Source: Sphingomonas sp. 37zxx (GTDB lineage Bacteria; Pseudomonadota; Alphaproteobacteria; Sphingomonadales; Sphingomonadaceae). From it: 38,347 bases of DNA. The stretch covers positions 1-38,347 of the forward strand of contig NZ_JROH01000035.1 in the NCBI RefSeq assembly GCF_000786205.1. The letters are read 5' to 3'. The notes beneath the pieces were generated by a model. The model did not search any database, was not told where the DNA came from, and saw nothing but the letters and a program-made list of their open reading frames with translations. The position numbers and the translations under genes are program-made. Of the stretch, positions 1 to 12,511 are shown one piece after another. How positions within the stretch are numbered: position 1 is the first letter of the stretch; each line of letters starts with the position of its first letter.

Positions 1-148
1 TAGGAACCACCGCTTCGAGCTATTCTGACTATGGCCATTTTAGGAAAGCGATGTGGACTTGGTGCGGCAGTTAACAGCCATCAATGCCTCGAAAGCAGCC
101 CTTTGGCCTTCCATCCGGCTTCCGCCAATGGCGATTCCGCCAAACCCC

Positions 149-1357
149 TTACCCCAACGCCGCCATTTTATCCTCGGCAATCCGGTCCAGTTCCGCCCGG
201 CTCTTCTTCTCCGATGCGGTCTTCAACTGTCCGCACGCTGCGTCGATGTCGCGACCGCGCGGGGTGCGTACCGGTGCGGAGATGCCTGCGCCGAAGACGA
301 TTTCGCTGAAGCTGCGGATCCGCTCGGGGGTCGAGCATTCGTAATTCGCGCCGGGCCAGGGGTTGAACGGGATCAGATTCACCTTGGCGGGCAAGCGATA
401 GTGCTTCAGCAGCCGCACCAGTTCGTGCGCGTCGGCGTCGCTGTCGTTCTTGTCCTTGAGCATCACATATTCAAAGGTGATGCGGCGGGCGTTGTTGGCG
501 CCGGGATAGTCGGCACAGGCCTGGAGCAATTGCTCGATGCCGTATTTGCGGTTGAGCGGCACGATCTCGTCGCGCACTTCCTTGGTGACGGCGTGGAGCG
601 ATACCGCCAGGTTCACGCCGATCTCTGCCCCCGCGCGCGCCATCATCGGCACCACGCCCGAAGTCGACAGCGTAATCCGCCGCTTCGACAGCGCGATGCC
701 GTCGCCGTCCATCACGATGCCAAGCGCATCGCGGACGCTGTCGAAATTATACAGCGGCTCGCCCATGCCCATCATCACGATATTGGTGAGCATCCGCCCA
801 TCGGGCTGGCTCGGCCATTCGCCCAGATTGTCGCGTGCGAGCATGACCTGGCCGACGATCTCGGCGGGCGTCAGGTTTCGGACCAGCCGCATCGTGCCGG
901 TGTGGCAGAAGGTGCAGTTGAGGGTGCAACCCACCTGGCTCGATACGCACAAGGTGCCGCGATCGGCGTCGGGGATGAACACCATCTCGTAATCCTGCGC
1001 GTCGTCGGTGCGCAGCAGCCATTTGCGGGTGCCGTCGGTCGACACCTGCGCCTCGACCACTTGCGGGCGGCTGATGACGAAGCGTTGCGCCAGCCAGGGC
1101 TGCATCGTCTTGGCAATGTCGGTCATCAGCGCGAAATCGGTGACGCCGCGATTATAGATCCAGTGCCATAATTGCTTGGCGCGAAGCTTTGCCTGTTTGG
1201 GTTCGAGCTGCGAGGTTTCGAGCGCCATCCGAAGATCGGCCTTCGACAGCCCCAGCAGGTCGATCCGCCCGTCGCTGCGCATCGGCAGGGGCCGGGGGAC
1301 GGGCACGGGATCGATGTGCCCGGGGATGGGCATGGGCGGCGTCGAGACTGTCAGCAT
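149..1357 (-). CDS. rlmN: 23S rRNA (adenine(2503)-C(2))-methyltransferase RlmN
   Basis: Radical-SAM enzyme that methylates C2 of A2503 in 23S rRNA and, in characterised homologues, A37 of some tRNAs. The 402-residue product carries the CX3CX2C iron-sulfur cluster motif (C144, C148, C151), the preceding conserved Cys (C137), and a C-terminal AACGQL block whose Cys (about 375) corresponds to the methyl-carrying residue of E. coli RlmN. The frame stays open upstream to 1981, but that extension is Arg/Pro-rich and overlaps the next gene on the same strand. I therefore chose the ATG at 1357, followed by a short Pro-rich leader; ATGs at residues 9 and 26 are alternatives. The length suits alphaproteobacterial RlmN. 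It lies 32 bp downstream of the IalB-like gene and is probably cotranscribed with it. Confidence 0.96.
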   Translation of the reverse strand: MLTVSTPPMPIPGHIDPVPVPRPLPMRSDGRIDLLGLSKADLRMALETSQLEPKQAKLRAKQLWHWIYNRGVTDFALMTDIAKTMQPWLAQRFVISRPQVVEAQVSTDGTRKWLLRTDDAQDYEMVFIPDADRGTLCVSSQVGCTLNCTFCHTGTMRLVRNLTPAEIVGQVMLARDNLGEWPSQPDGRMLTNIVMMGMGEPLYNFDSVRDALGIVMDGDGIALSKRRITLSTSGVVPMMARAGAEIGVNLAVSLHAVTKEVRDEIVPLNRKYGIEQLLQACADYPGANNARRITFEYVMLKDKNDSDADAHELVRLLKHYRLPAKVNLIPFNPWPGANYECSTPERIRSFSEIVFGAGISAPVRTPRGRDIDAACGQLKTASEKKSRAELDRIAEDKMAALG

Positions 1358-1389
1358 CGGCGCGATATAGTCGAAAACGGGGGTGTTCG

Positions 1390-1863
1390 CTAGGGGGCGG
1401 AAGGCCGCACGCACCCCACCCCCGCCGCGTCGATCGCGGTGGCGGCACCCGCCAGGGCGTAGACGTCGGCGAAGGGGGCACCATTGGCGGCGATGCTCTC
1501 GACACTCATGCTCCGCCCGGCGCGGATCGCGCCGACGATCGCCTGGTCGGTGCGCGCGTCGGGGGACCAGGCGTCGCGGTCGCCCGCCTTTAATTGGAAG
1601 CGTCGCTCGCCGATCGCCAGCGTGACTCGAGCGCGCGGGGTGCGCTGGCGGCTCAGGCGGATGTGGAGCTGGTTGTGCACCTGCTTGCCCGGCCAGGTCG
1701 CGATCGAGGCGAAGGCATTGCTGCGATTGCGCTGTACCGGCGCGGCGATCGCGTAGCAGCGCGCCGGCTCGACATCGCGAAACGCCCCCCAGGATTCGAA
1801 TATGCCGATCGGCTGGCGCGCGCCGCCTTGCGCCAGCGCCAGCGCGAGCGCGAGCAGCATCAT
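1390..1863 (-). CDS. IalB-like (invasion-associated locus B family) secreted protein
   Basis: 157-residue protein with a short hydrophobic N-terminal signal (residues 1 to about 12, Leu/Ala-rich). The body follows the pattern of the alphaproteobacterial IalB family: an early FESWGAF-type segment, a conserved Cys in ARCYAIAAP, an internal beta-rich domain with GERRF, and a late Cys in GVGCVRP that could pair with the first in a disulfide. IalB proteins are periplasmic or envelope-associated; the name comes from Bartonella, and the role in free-living relatives is unknown. The start overlaps the stop of the upstream phosphatase gene by 4 bp, so the two are probably translationally coupled. Family assignment is by pattern; secretion is inferred. 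Confidence 0.8.
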   Translation of the reverse strand: MMLLALALALAQGGARQPIGIFESWGAFRDVEPARCYAIAAPVQRNRSNAFASIATWPGKQVHNQLHIRLSRQRTPRARVTLAIGERRFQLKAGDRDAWSPDARTDQAIVGAIRAGRSMSVESIAANGAPFADVYALAGAATAIDAAGVGCVRPSAP

Positions 1864-2501
1864 GCCGGCGAGCGACCAGTGCCCAGATGGACGACCCGCT
1901 CGACACCGCGCTCGATTGCCACCACCGATCCCTGCGGCAAGCCTGGCGCAAAGGGGGCATCGAGCGACGGGGTGGGGGCAAGGCCGGTCATCACCCCGCG
2001 CAACACCCGGCTCGAAATACCGTGGGTGATGACCAGCCGGTCGCCGGTATCGGCGGCGGTATCGGCGAGCCAGCCTGCCGAGCGGGCGGCGATCTTGCTA
2101 TAACGCTCGCCATCGGGGGCGCAGGCGAGCGCGCCGTTGCTCGAATCGAACACCGGCCCCACCCGCGCGATCAGATCGGCATAATACAGCCCGCCCCAGC
2201 TTCCCATGCCGATCTCGATCAGTCGCGCATCGGTGCGCGCGTCATGCCAGTCGAGATTCAGGATTTCGGCAATCACCGCCAGCGTTTGCAGCGCGCGCCC
2301 GGTAGGAGAGGCCCATAAGGTCAGGCGGGGGGACGGCCCCAGTTCGGCCAGCAGCGCGCGGCCCATTTCCTCGGCCTGGGCAAATCCGGCGCGCGTCAGC
2401 GGGGTGTGCGGATGCTCGCCCTGCAGCCGCCGCGCGGCGTTGAAGACGGTTTCGCCGTGGCGGGCGATGAAGTCGCGGCCAGCGCGCGGGGTGGTCGACA
2501 T
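1860..2501 (-). CDS. Histidine phosphatase family protein
   Basis: 213-residue member of the phosphoglycerate-mutase-like histidine phosphatase superfamily. The N-terminal RHGET motif (R14, H15, G16, E17) supplies the phospho-accepting histidine. A downstream VITHG motif (about residue 157) supplies the second catalytic histidine, and an SPTGRALQT segment supplies the usual Arg. The substrate cannot be read from sequence: CobC-type, SixA-type and general phosphatases share these motifs. It is the first gene of a minus-strand unit with the IalB-like gene (ATGA overlap) and rlmN. It is transcribed divergently from the outer-membrane protein gene at 2641, across about 140 bp that must hold both promoters. 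Confidence 0.88.
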   Translation of the reverse strand: MSTTPRAGRDFIARHGETVFNAARRLQGEHPHTPLTRAGFAQAEEMGRALLAELGPSPRLTLWASPTGRALQTLAVIAEILNLDWHDARTDARLIEIGMGSWGGLYYADLIARVGPVFDSSNGALACAPDGERYSKIAARSAGWLADTAADTGDRLVITHGISSRVLRGVMTGLAPTPSLDAPFAPGLPQGSVVAIERGVERVVHLGTGRSPA

Positions 2502-2640
2502 GCCCGCCGTTTCAACCCCCTGTGGCCCAAAAGCAACGGATTTCCTTGTTTATTTTCAGTTCATGCAACTTCGCTCGTTCCCACCTATTTGAGCACTCCG
2601 CCCGCTGAGTGAACGGGTGTGTTCAGTAATGGAGTTTTGT

Positions 2641-3297
2641 ATGCGTTATGTAATCGCAGCCGCGCTTGTCGCATCGTCCGCCGTCGCAGCCCCGGCTTTC
2701 GCGCAGGAAGTGAATCCCGTGTTCACCGGTCCGCGCATCGCGGTGCTGGGTGGCTATGACGGCATCAAGCCGGGCAGCAGCGAAGATGCCGATATCGACG
2801 GTATCGACCAGACCGTCGATGGGTTCCTGTACGGCGTCGAGGCGGGCTATGACATCGCGCTTGGTGGCGTGGTGGTCGGTGCCGATCTCGAACTGACCGA
2901 TTCGACCGGCAAGGTCGAGACGGCTCGCGTCAATCCCAACACCTTTGGCTTTGGCGAAGTCAGCACCGGCCGCGACATTTATCTCGGCCTGCGCGCCGGT
3001 GTCCTCGCGACGCCGAACACCCTTGTATATGCCAAGGGCGGCTACACCAACGCCCGCCTTAACCTGTTGGGCAGCGACGGCACGACCAGCTTCGATGAGA
3101 ATTTCGAGCTCGACGGCTTCCGTCTCGGCGCGGGCGTCGAGCGGGCGATCGGCAATAACGCCTTTGCCAAGGTCGAATATCGCTATTCGAACTATTCGAG
3201 CGCGAATTTCGAATTTGCCAATGGCGCGACCACCGGCGACTTCGACATCGACACCGATCGTCATCAGGTTCTGGCCGGCGTGGGCATGCGTTTTTAA
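2641..3297 (+). CDS. Outer-membrane beta-barrel (porin-like) protein
   Basis: 218-residue protein with a clear Sec signal peptide (M-R-Y, hydrophobic Ala/Val core, cleavage after AFA near residue 21). The mature part has alternating amphipathic strands (GFLYGVEAGYDIALG, GRDIYLGLRAGVLATP, LVYAKGGYTNARLNL, AFAKVEYRYSNYSS) and ends in the aromatic C-terminus VGMRF, the signal recognised by the BAM machinery. It resembles the Omp25/OmpA-barrel proteins common in alphaproteobacteria, predicted as an eight-stranded barrel. I chose the ATG at 2641, which directly precedes the signal peptide and has a GGAG 7-8 nt upstream; ATGs at 2617 and 2629 would add a non-signal extension. The gene is followed by a strong intrinsic terminator, so it is monocistronic. 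Confidence 0.9.
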   Translation: MRYVIAAALVASSAVAAPAFAQEVNPVFTGPRIAVLGGYDGIKPGSSEDADIDGIDQTVDGFLYGVEAGYDIALGGVVVGADLELTDSTGKVETARVNPNTFGFGEVSTGRDIYLGLRAGVLATPNTLVYAKGGYTNARLNLLGSDGTTSFDENFELDGFRLGAGVERAIGNNAFAKVEYRYSNYSSANFEFANGATTGDFDIDTDRHQVLAGVGMRF

Positions 3298-3335
3298 TAG
3301 ACGTTTAACCATCGGCCCATAATCGGGACGGCGAG

Positions 3336-3365
3336 GGGCCGGGGCAGCTTGCTCCGGCCCTTTTT
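3336..3365 (+). terminator. Intrinsic terminator after the OMP gene
   Basis: Ten-base-pair stem, 3336-3345 against 3351-3360, fully paired with one G-U, and a five-base loop (agctt). It is followed at once by five T residues (3361-3365). It lies 39 bp past the OMP stop and is a textbook rho-independent terminator. It isolates the porin transcript from dnaN. Confidence 0.9.
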
Positions 3366-3390
3366 CGCGTTAGAGATACACCCGGCGAAT

Positions 3391-3415
3391 TATCGCGCGG
3401 CTGTAGTGCGCGATA
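3391..3415. promoter_or_regulatory. Perfect 8-bp inverted repeat upstream of dnaN
   Basis: TATCGCGC (3391-3398) and GCGCGATA (3408-3415) form a perfect dyad with a 9-bp spacer, 42-66 bp upstream of the dnaN ATG. No T-run follows, so it is not a terminator. It is placed like a dimeric regulator site in the dnaN promoter. The binding protein is unknown. Confidence 0.45.
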
Positions 3416-3456
3416 GATTAATCGGTTTTGGGCACTGGTCCCGGGGGTTGGAAATA

Positions 3457-4584
3457 ATGAAGGCGACGATCGAACGCGCAACCTTGCTGAAGGGGCTTAG
3501 CCACGTCCAGTCGGTGGTCGAGCGGCGCAACACCATTCCCATCCTGTCGAACGTCCTGCTCGATGCGCAGGCGGGCGGCACGTTGCGGCTGATGGCGACC
3601 GATCTGGATTTGCAGATCGACGAGACGATTGCGGCGAGCGTCGATCAGGCGGGGGCGACCACGGTGTCGGCGCACACGCTGTTCGACATCGCGCGTAAAC
3701 TGCCCGAGGGATCGCAGGTCGAGATTTCGGCGGCCGAGGGGCGGATGACGATCGTGGCGGGGCGCGCGCGCTTCACGCTGGCGACGTTGCCGCGCGACGA
3801 TTTCCCGGTGATCGCCGAAGGCGAGCTGCCGACGGTGTTCGAATTGCCCGCCGATACGCTCAAGGCGATCATCGACAAGACGCGCTTTGCGATCTCGACC
3901 GAAGAGACGCGCTATTACCTAAACGGTATCTTCCTGCATGTCGCCGATGAGGGCGGCCCCGGCGGCGGCCAGCCAGTGCTCAAGGCTGCGGCGACCGACG
4001 GCCACCGGCTGGCGCGCGTCACCGTGCCGCGGCCCGAGGGAGCCGAAGCGATGCCCGACGTGATTGTGCCGCGTAAATGCGTCGCCGAATTGCGGAAACT
4101 GCTCGATGAGGTCGACGGATCGGTCGGCGTGTCGCTCAGCCCGTCGAAGATTCGCTTCGATCTGGGGCAGGCGATCCTGACATCAAAGCTGATCGACGGC
4201 ACCTTCCCCGATTATTCGCGGGTGATCCCGGTCGCCAACGACAAATTGCTCAAGCTCGATCCGCGCAGCTTCATGCAGGGTGTCGATCGCGTCTCGACGA
4301 TCGCCACCGAAAAGACCCGCGCGGTGAAGATGGCGGTCGATCGCGACAAGATCACGCTGTCGGTGACCAGCCCCGAAAACGGCACCGCTGCCGAGGAAGT
4401 GCCGGGGGACTATGCATCGATGCCGATCGAAATCGGCTTCAACAGCCGCTATCTGATGGACATCCTCAACCAGATCGAAGGCGACATGGTTGAGGTGCAT
4501 CTGGCCGATGCCGCCGCGCCGACGCTGATCCGCGAGAACGACCAGTCGCAGGCGCTGTACGTCCTGATGCCGATGCGCGTCTGA
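3457..4584 (+). CDS. dnaN: DNA polymerase III subunit beta (sliding clamp)
   Basis: 375-residue sliding clamp that dimerises around DNA and tethers Pol III and other clamp-binding proteins. The N-terminus (MKATIERATLLKGL, then VVERRNTIPILSNVLL) is the family signature. Three clamp domains of about 120 residues follow, and the C-terminal LYVLMPMRV matches the conserved end that lines the binding cleft. The frame opens earlier (3349), but the ATG at 3457 matches the family start and is preceded by a purine-rich GGGGGTTGG stretch. It sits in the common dnaN-recF-gyrB order. dnaA is not present in the window, as expected in alphaproteobacteria where dnaA is often elsewhere. It is convergent with the small lipoprotein gene. 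Confidence 0.98.
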   Translation: MKATIERATLLKGLSHVQSVVERRNTIPILSNVLLDAQAGGTLRLMATDLDLQIDETIAASVDQAGATTVSAHTLFDIARKLPEGSQVEISAAEGRMTIVAGRARFTLATLPRDDFPVIAEGELPTVFELPADTLKAIIDKTRFAISTEETRYYLNGIFLHVADEGGPGGGQPVLKAAATDGHRLARVTVPRPEGAEAMPDVIVPRKCVAELRKLLDEVDGSVGVSLSPSKIRFDLGQAILTSKLIDGTFPDYSRVIPVANDKLLKLDPRSFMQGVDRVSTIATEKTRAVKMAVDRDKITLSVTSPENGTAAEEVPGDYASMPIEIGFNSRYLMDILNQIEGDMVEVHLADAAAPTLIRENDQSQALYVLMPMRV

Positions 4585-4601
4585 GCAGGGCTTGGCGTGC
4601 C

Positions 4602-4621
4602 GCTGGCGTTATTGCGCCAGC
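4602..4621. terminator. Possible bidirectional hairpin between convergent dnaN and lipoprotein genes
   Basis: GCTGGCG (4602-4608) pairs perfectly with CGCCAGC (4615-4621) around a six-base loop. The hairpin overlaps the stop codon of the convergent minus-strand gene and lies 17 bp after dnaN. There is no T-run on either side, so a termination role is only suggested by the convergent position. Confidence 0.35.
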
Positions 4622-4953
4622 AGCGCGCTTGCCTTGGCCCGCCCGGCGTCGCGCACGGCCTTTGCCTGGGCGTCGGCTTGCTTCTCGATCAGATCGGCCT
4701 GTTTCTTCAGCGCGTCGGCCTGAACCTGTAACCGTTGCGCGTCGAAGCTTTGCGAGGTGCCAGCCTGGTTTTCGAGCGTTGCGGCCTGCGCCTCCATCTG
4801 GGCGGCGCGATCGCGCGCTTCGGCTTCAATCGCGTCCCCGCTTTTGTCGGCCTGCTCGCGAATCTGTTCGGCCTGCTGCTGCTGCGGCGTTTGCGGCGCG
4901 CATGCGACCGGCAGGCAAAGCGGCATCAGGGCAAGCGCAAAGCGGATCGACAT
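4609..4953 (-). CDS. Small putative lipoprotein, Ala/Gln-rich coiled coil
   Basis: 114 residues from the ATG at 4953 (an in-frame ATG at 4968 is less likely). The N-terminus has a basic residue, a hydrophobic stretch and LPVAC, a reasonable lipobox, so the mature protein would begin at the Cys and be lipid-anchored. The rest is Ala-, Gln-, Glu- and Lys-rich with heptad-like spacing (AEQIREQADKSGDAIEAEA, LKKQADLIEKQADAQ), predicting a long helical coiled coil reminiscent of Lpp-like or entericidin-like envelope proteins. I do not recognise a named family. It lies antisense between dnaN and recF. Low complexity means homology searches would be of limited value. Confidence 0.6.
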   Translation of the reverse strand: MSIRFALALMPLCLPVACAPQTPQQQQAEQIREQADKSGDAIEAEARDRAAQMEAQAATLENQAGTSQSFDAQRLQVQADALKKQADLIEKQADAQAKAVRDAGRAKASALLAQ

Positions 4954-5067
4954 AGCTGGTTCCATCATCGTTCAGGTCACTTCAACACCGATTGGCGACG
5001 AAGGTTGCGTGTCCGTTCCAACCTATTGTTTCCGTCGAGCCGGGCAAGTCGCTAACACCCGCCCAAG

Positions 5068-6132
5068 ATGCTGACCCGCCTGGCCCTTACCGACTTTCGC
5101 AATCATCAGAATGCGACGCTGACCCCTGGCATGGGGTTTGTGGTGCTGACCGGCGAAAATGGCGCGGGCAAGACCAATGTGCTCGAGGCGGTGTCGCTGC
5201 TGGCACCGGGCAAGGGGCTTCGCCGCGCCGGATTTGGCGAAATGGCGCGGCAGGGCGGGGCGGGCGGTTTTGGCGTGGCGGCGACGTTTGCCGGCGAGGT
5301 TGAGCTTGGCACCGGGGTGCAGGCAAGCGCGCCCGAACGCCGCGTGGTGCGCGTCAACGGCGCGGCGGCGTCGGCGAACGCGCTGGCCGAATGGCTGACG
5401 GTGCTGTGGCTGACTCCGGCGATGGACCGGCTGTTCGTCGAACCCGCCAGCGAGCGGCGGCGGTTCCTTGACCGGCTGACGCTGGCGCTGGTGCCGGGGC
5501 ATGCCGCCAACGCCAGCCGCTATGAATCGGCGATGCGCCAGCGCAACCGGCTGCTGGGCGAAGAGGGGCGACCCGATCCCGAATGGCTGGGCGCGCTTGA
5601 GGCGCAGATGGCCGAGCATGGCGTCACGCTCGATGCCGCGCGGCGGACGACGGTGGCGGCATTGGGCGAGCGGCTGGCAAGCGAGGCCGAAGGGCCGTTC
5701 GCGCGCGCCGGGCTGGCGCTGGAGGGATGGGGCGGCGGCGGCGAGTCGCTGATTCGATCGCTGGCCGAGGGCCGCGCGCGCGATGCAGCGGCCGGGCGGG
5801 CGCTGACCGGGCCGCACCGTGCCGATTTGATCGTCACCCATCTCGACAAGGGGCAGGCCGCCGCGCTGTGTTCGACCGGCGAGCAAAAGGCGTTGCTGCT
5901 GGGTATCGTGCTCGGGCATGGCGATCTGGTCGCCGCGCGCACCGGGCGCACCCCGATATTGCTGCTCGACGAAGTGGCGGCGCATCTCGATCCGCTGCGG
6001 CGGGCGGCGCTGTTCGCGCGGCTGGCCGGCAAGGGGCAGATATGGATGACCGGCACCGAATCAGCGCTGTTCGACGCGGTCGGCACGGCGACGCGCTATA
6101 CCGTCGAGGGCGGCGTTATCGCTAACGATTGA
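5068..6132 (+). CDS. recF: DNA replication/repair protein RecF
   Basis: 354-residue SMC-like ATPase that works with RecO and RecR to load RecA at single-strand gaps. Visible are Walker A (GENGAGKT, residues 29-36), the ABC-type signature ([12 protein letters not shown]) and Walker B with the D-loop ([12 protein letters not shown]) near the C-terminus. LTDFRNHQN near the N-terminus is typical of RecF. The ATG at 5068 gives the family-standard start [13 protein letters not shown]. About 100 bp separate it from the divergent lipoprotein gene, so recF probably has its own promoter rather than being cotranscribed with dnaN. Confidence 0.97.
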   Translation: MLTRLALTDFRNHQNATLTPGMGFVVLTGENGAGKTNVLEAVSLLAPGKGLRRAGFGEMARQGGAGGFGVAATFAGEVELGTGVQASAPERRVVRVNGAAASANALAEWLTVLWLTPAMDRLFVEPASERRRFLDRLTLALVPGHAANASRYESAMRQRNRLLGEEGRPDPEWLGALEAQMAEHGVTLDAARRTTVAALGERLASEAEGPFARAGLALEGWGGGGESLIRSLAEGRARDAAAGRALTGPHRADLIVTHLDKGQAAALCSTGEQKALLLGIVLGHGDLVAARTGRTPILLLDEVAAHLDPLRRAALFARLAGKGQIWMTGTESALFDAVGTATRYTVEGGVIAND

Positions 6133-6316
6133 CTTTTGCGCCGGAAGCGAGCAATTGCCGCAATGCAGCGACGCTTTCAAACAGCAGCGTGATTGGTCTC
6201 CCAAGACCGGCTCGGCGTCGCACCACCGGCTTCCCATTTCACGCGGGGCGTCATTTTTGACCCCGCCGTCCGTGCGCCCCGATGCGCGCCACCGGCATCC
6301 ATACGACAGGATTCCC

Positions 6317-10293
<3,977 letters not shown>

Positions 10294-10307
10294 CCTTTTC
10301 TTTCCCG

Positions 10308-10342
10308 CCGCCCTGATTAGGCCTGATAACAGGCAAGGGCGG
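10308..10342 (+). promoter_or_regulatory. Nested hairpin between gyrB and the RlpA-like gene
   Basis: Outer stem CCGCCCT (10308-10314) with AGGGCGG (10336-10342), and inner stem GCCTG (10321-10325) with CAGGC (10330-10334). It begins 15 bp after the gyrB stop and ends 14 bp before the next start codon. With no T-run it is a weak terminator candidate; its closeness to the ribosome binding site of the next gene also allows a translational role. Confidence 0.45.
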
Positions 10343-10356
10343 TTAGGGGCACAGGT

Positions 10357-10767
10357 TTGAACTTCACGAAACGCTCGATCGCTGCTGCGGGTTCCGTGGT
10401 GCTGATGCTGACGGCAACGCCGGCATTCGCCGAGGACGCAGTAAAGACCGAATCGCATTCGGTGATCGAGACAGTGGGTGAAGGTCTGGCCAGCTTCTTC
10501 GGAGGCGAGATCGCGGGCAACCGCACCGCCAGCGGCGAAAAATGCGACCCCGAACTGATGACCGCCGCGCACCGGACCTTGCCCTTCGGCAGCCTGGTGC
10601 GGGTGACCGACGCACTGTCGGGCAACAGCGTGATCGTCCGCATCAACGACCGCGGCCCCTTCGTGAAGACGCGCGCGATCGACCTGTCGAAGGCGGCGGC
10701 GCGCGAGCTGGGGATCATCGGGCGCGGGACCGCGAAGGTGGTGTTGAGCTTGGTGGCTGCGAAGTAG
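10357..10767 (+). CDS. Small RlpA-like septal ring/DPBB protein
   Basis: 136 residues with a signal peptide (about residues 1-24, ending ATPAFAED) and one double-psi beta-barrel domain of the RlpA type. GNRTASGEKCDP, then AAHRTLPFGSLVRVTD, INDRGPF and RAIDLSKAAARELG are its signature blocks. RlpA proteins act on peptidoglycan at the septum; in Pseudomonas RlpA is a lytic transglycosylase. This protein lacks the SPOR domain of classical RlpA and has no visible lipobox, so it is probably periplasmic. The start is TTG at 10357, supported by AGGGGCACAGG just upstream and by the signal peptide starting there. The Asp of NDRGPF, essential in active RlpA, is present. Confidence 0.9.
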   Translation: MNFTKRSIAAAGSVVLMLTATPAFAEDAVKTESHSVIETVGEGLASFFGGEIAGNRTASGEKCDPELMTAAHRTLPFGSLVRVTDALSGNSVIVRINDRGPFVKTRAIDLSKAAARELGIIGRGTAKVVLSLVAAK

Positions 10768-10831
10768 GGCAGGTTGACAGTAAGTTGATCAGGGGCGCTT
10801 CTTTTGAGAGCTTTCCGCCATGTAGCATACG

Positions 10832-11641
10832 CTAGGCGGGCACGATCGACAGGCAGAAGGTGCGTTGATCTAGAATTGCCCGTTTCAGCGCGATATCAGG
10901 CTTTCGGCGCGCGACCATACTTCTAACGGCTTGCTCGTCTTCCTTTCTGATGTGGGCCGCAAGAATAACCGCCTTTAGCGCAGCGGCCGGAAACGCAAGG
11001 CGTCCTACCGGCCTGCTGATGATGCGCCATTCGCGCTCATGCTCCCAAAATTGCGCTTTCCGGAGCGTCGTCCTTTCCATCAGTTCTGAGCGGTCGGAAG
11101 CCAGCGGTCGGAACACAGTCCGTTCCTTGGTATAAATAACACGATGTGCTTGGCTCATCGGTTCGTGGCTGGTGTCAAACTCCAGGCAGTAGCCACGATG
11201 GCCGTCAGAATAATAGGCCCACATAAGCATATCGTCGGGGCGCTCAGCTAGGCATACCACGCCATAGCGCTTTATTTGGTCTCTCCATAATTGGACGCAT
11301 TGGTTGTCCGTCAAACCTATGCCTGTTTTAATAAAAGTATTCGCTAATGACCGATTTTGAAGTCGGTCGACCCCCGAAACGTATGGCTCTTTGCGTTCGA
11401 CCCATCGTTCTGCAAAAGCCTTGTGTTCATCAGTAGTGCCAGAACGATCGAATGCAGGGATGCAATCGAATGGATCGTTGAAACTTATCGGGGAGCTTGC
11501 CCACAACGCATTGTCTTCGATAATCGCACGGTCGCGGGCGTAAGGTTGAGTGCTTTCATGCCCAAGATCGAATGAGCGATATTTGAATAGGCGATTGGGT
11601 GGAAGGTCCAGTACGGACTCAGAATAGGTCACATGAGTCAC
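10832..11641 (-). CDS. DUF2971 domain-containing protein
   Basis: 269 residues. The pattern LFKYRSF, then LWASSPISFNDPFDC, then MLMWAYYSDGHRGYCLEFD and EWRII is the DUF2971 family, whose biochemical function is unknown; members often lie in variable or defence-rich regions. Base composition is visibly lower in GC and richer in AT-ending codons than its neighbours, suggesting recent acquisition. It is convergent with the RlpA-like gene and alone in its strand unit. No integrase or repeats flank it, so if it was transferred the route is not visible. Confidence 0.85.
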   Translation of the reverse strand: MTHVTYSESVLDLPPNRLFKYRSFDLGHESTQPYARDRAIIEDNALWASSPISFNDPFDCIPAFDRSGTTDEHKAFAERWVERKEPYVSGVDRLQNRSLANTFIKTGIGLTDNQCVQLWRDQIKRYGVVCLAERPDDMLMWAYYSDGHRGYCLEFDTSHEPMSQAHRVIYTKERTVFRPLASDRSELMERTTLRKAQFWEHEREWRIISRPVGRLAFPAAALKAVILAAHIRKEDEQAVRSMVARRKPDIALKRAILDQRTFCLSIVPA

Positions 11642-11762
11642 TCCGGCGTGTTTGTGTGACCTTCGTGAGACTCATCGACCGAACAGCAACCCTAGTGGCC
11701 ACACCCGAAGCAGGCCGGATGATATAGTAACTATGACGCTACAGGTCATCCTTCCCAGCATG

Positions 11763-12509
11763 CTACCCCCGCGCCTTCACCGCATACAACGCAATCGCCG
11801 CAGCGTTCGACACGTTCAAGCTCTCGACCAACGGGTTGATCGGCAGGCGGGCGATCGCGTCGCAATGCGCCTGGGTGTTCTGGCGCATCCCGTCGCCCTC
11901 GGCCCCCAGCACCAGCGCGACCCGGTTCGCGCCCAGCGCTTGGTCGAGCGTCGTCTCGGTCGCGCCCGACAGGCCGATGCGCCAATAGCCTGCCTCGGCA
12001 ATCTCCTCGAGCGCGCGCGACAGGTTCACCACGCGCACCCACGGCACCAGCTCGAGCGCGCCCGATGCGGCGCGGGCCAGCGCCCCGCTTTCGGGGGCCG
12101 AATGGCGATCCTGGGTGACGATGCACAAGGCGTCGAACGCCGCCGCCGAACGCAGGATCGCGCCGACATTGTGCGGATCGGTGACCTGATCGAGGATCAG
12201 GATCGGCTGTTTGCTGTCAGCCCCGGCCTCCAGCACGTCGGACAGCCACAGATCGTCGAGCGGATCGACTTCGGCGACCAGCCCCTGGTGCGGCGCATCG
12301 CCGGGGACGAGCTTGCCGAGATCGGCGACGTCGGCGAAGGTGATCGGCACCACCGGGGGAATGTCGAGATTGGCCAGCGCCTCTCGCGTCGCCCACAGCT
12401 TGCGGACGGTGCGGTTGGGGTTGGCCAGCGCGGCGGTGACCGGGTGACGCCCCCAGAAACGGGGGCGGCCGGCGGGGGCCTGGCTTGGTCGGTGTCCTTT
12501 GCGGGCCAT
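11763..12509 (-). CDS. rlmB: 23S rRNA 2'-O-methyltransferase RlmB (TrmH/SpoU family)
   Basis: 248-residue SPOUT-class RNA methyltransferase. FWGRHPVTAALANP at the N-terminus begins the substrate-binding domain. Motif 1 is DQVTDPHNVGAILRSAAAF, motif 2 ALVLGAEGDGM, and motif 3 LPINPLVESLNVSNAAAIALY, which together form the knotted SAM site and catalytic region. RlmB methylates the ribose of G2251 in the peptidyl-transferase P loop; other SpoU members act on tRNA, so the exact target is by similarity. I chose the ATG at 12509, two bases after the upstream M28 peptidase stop, followed by a basic stretch (ARKGHRPSQAPAGRPR) typical of alphaproteobacterial RlmB. Confidence 0.93.
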   Translation of the reverse strand: MARKGHRPSQAPAGRPRFWGRHPVTAALANPNRTVRKLWATREALANLDIPPVVPITFADVADLGKLVPGDAPHQGLVAEVDPLDDLWLSDVLEAGADSKQPILILDQVTDPHNVGAILRSAAAFDALCIVTQDRHSAPESGALARAASGALELVPWVRVVNLSRALEEIAEAGYWRIGLSGATETTLDQALGANRVALVLGAEGDGMRQNTQAHCDAIARLPINPLVESLNVSNAAAIALYAVKARG

Positions 12510-12511
12510 GA

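Noticed and set aside
1358..1981. N-terminal 208-residue extension of the rlmN frame
   Set aside because: It overlaps the IalB-like gene in another frame, is Arg/Pro-rich with no family similarity, and the family start fits at 1357.
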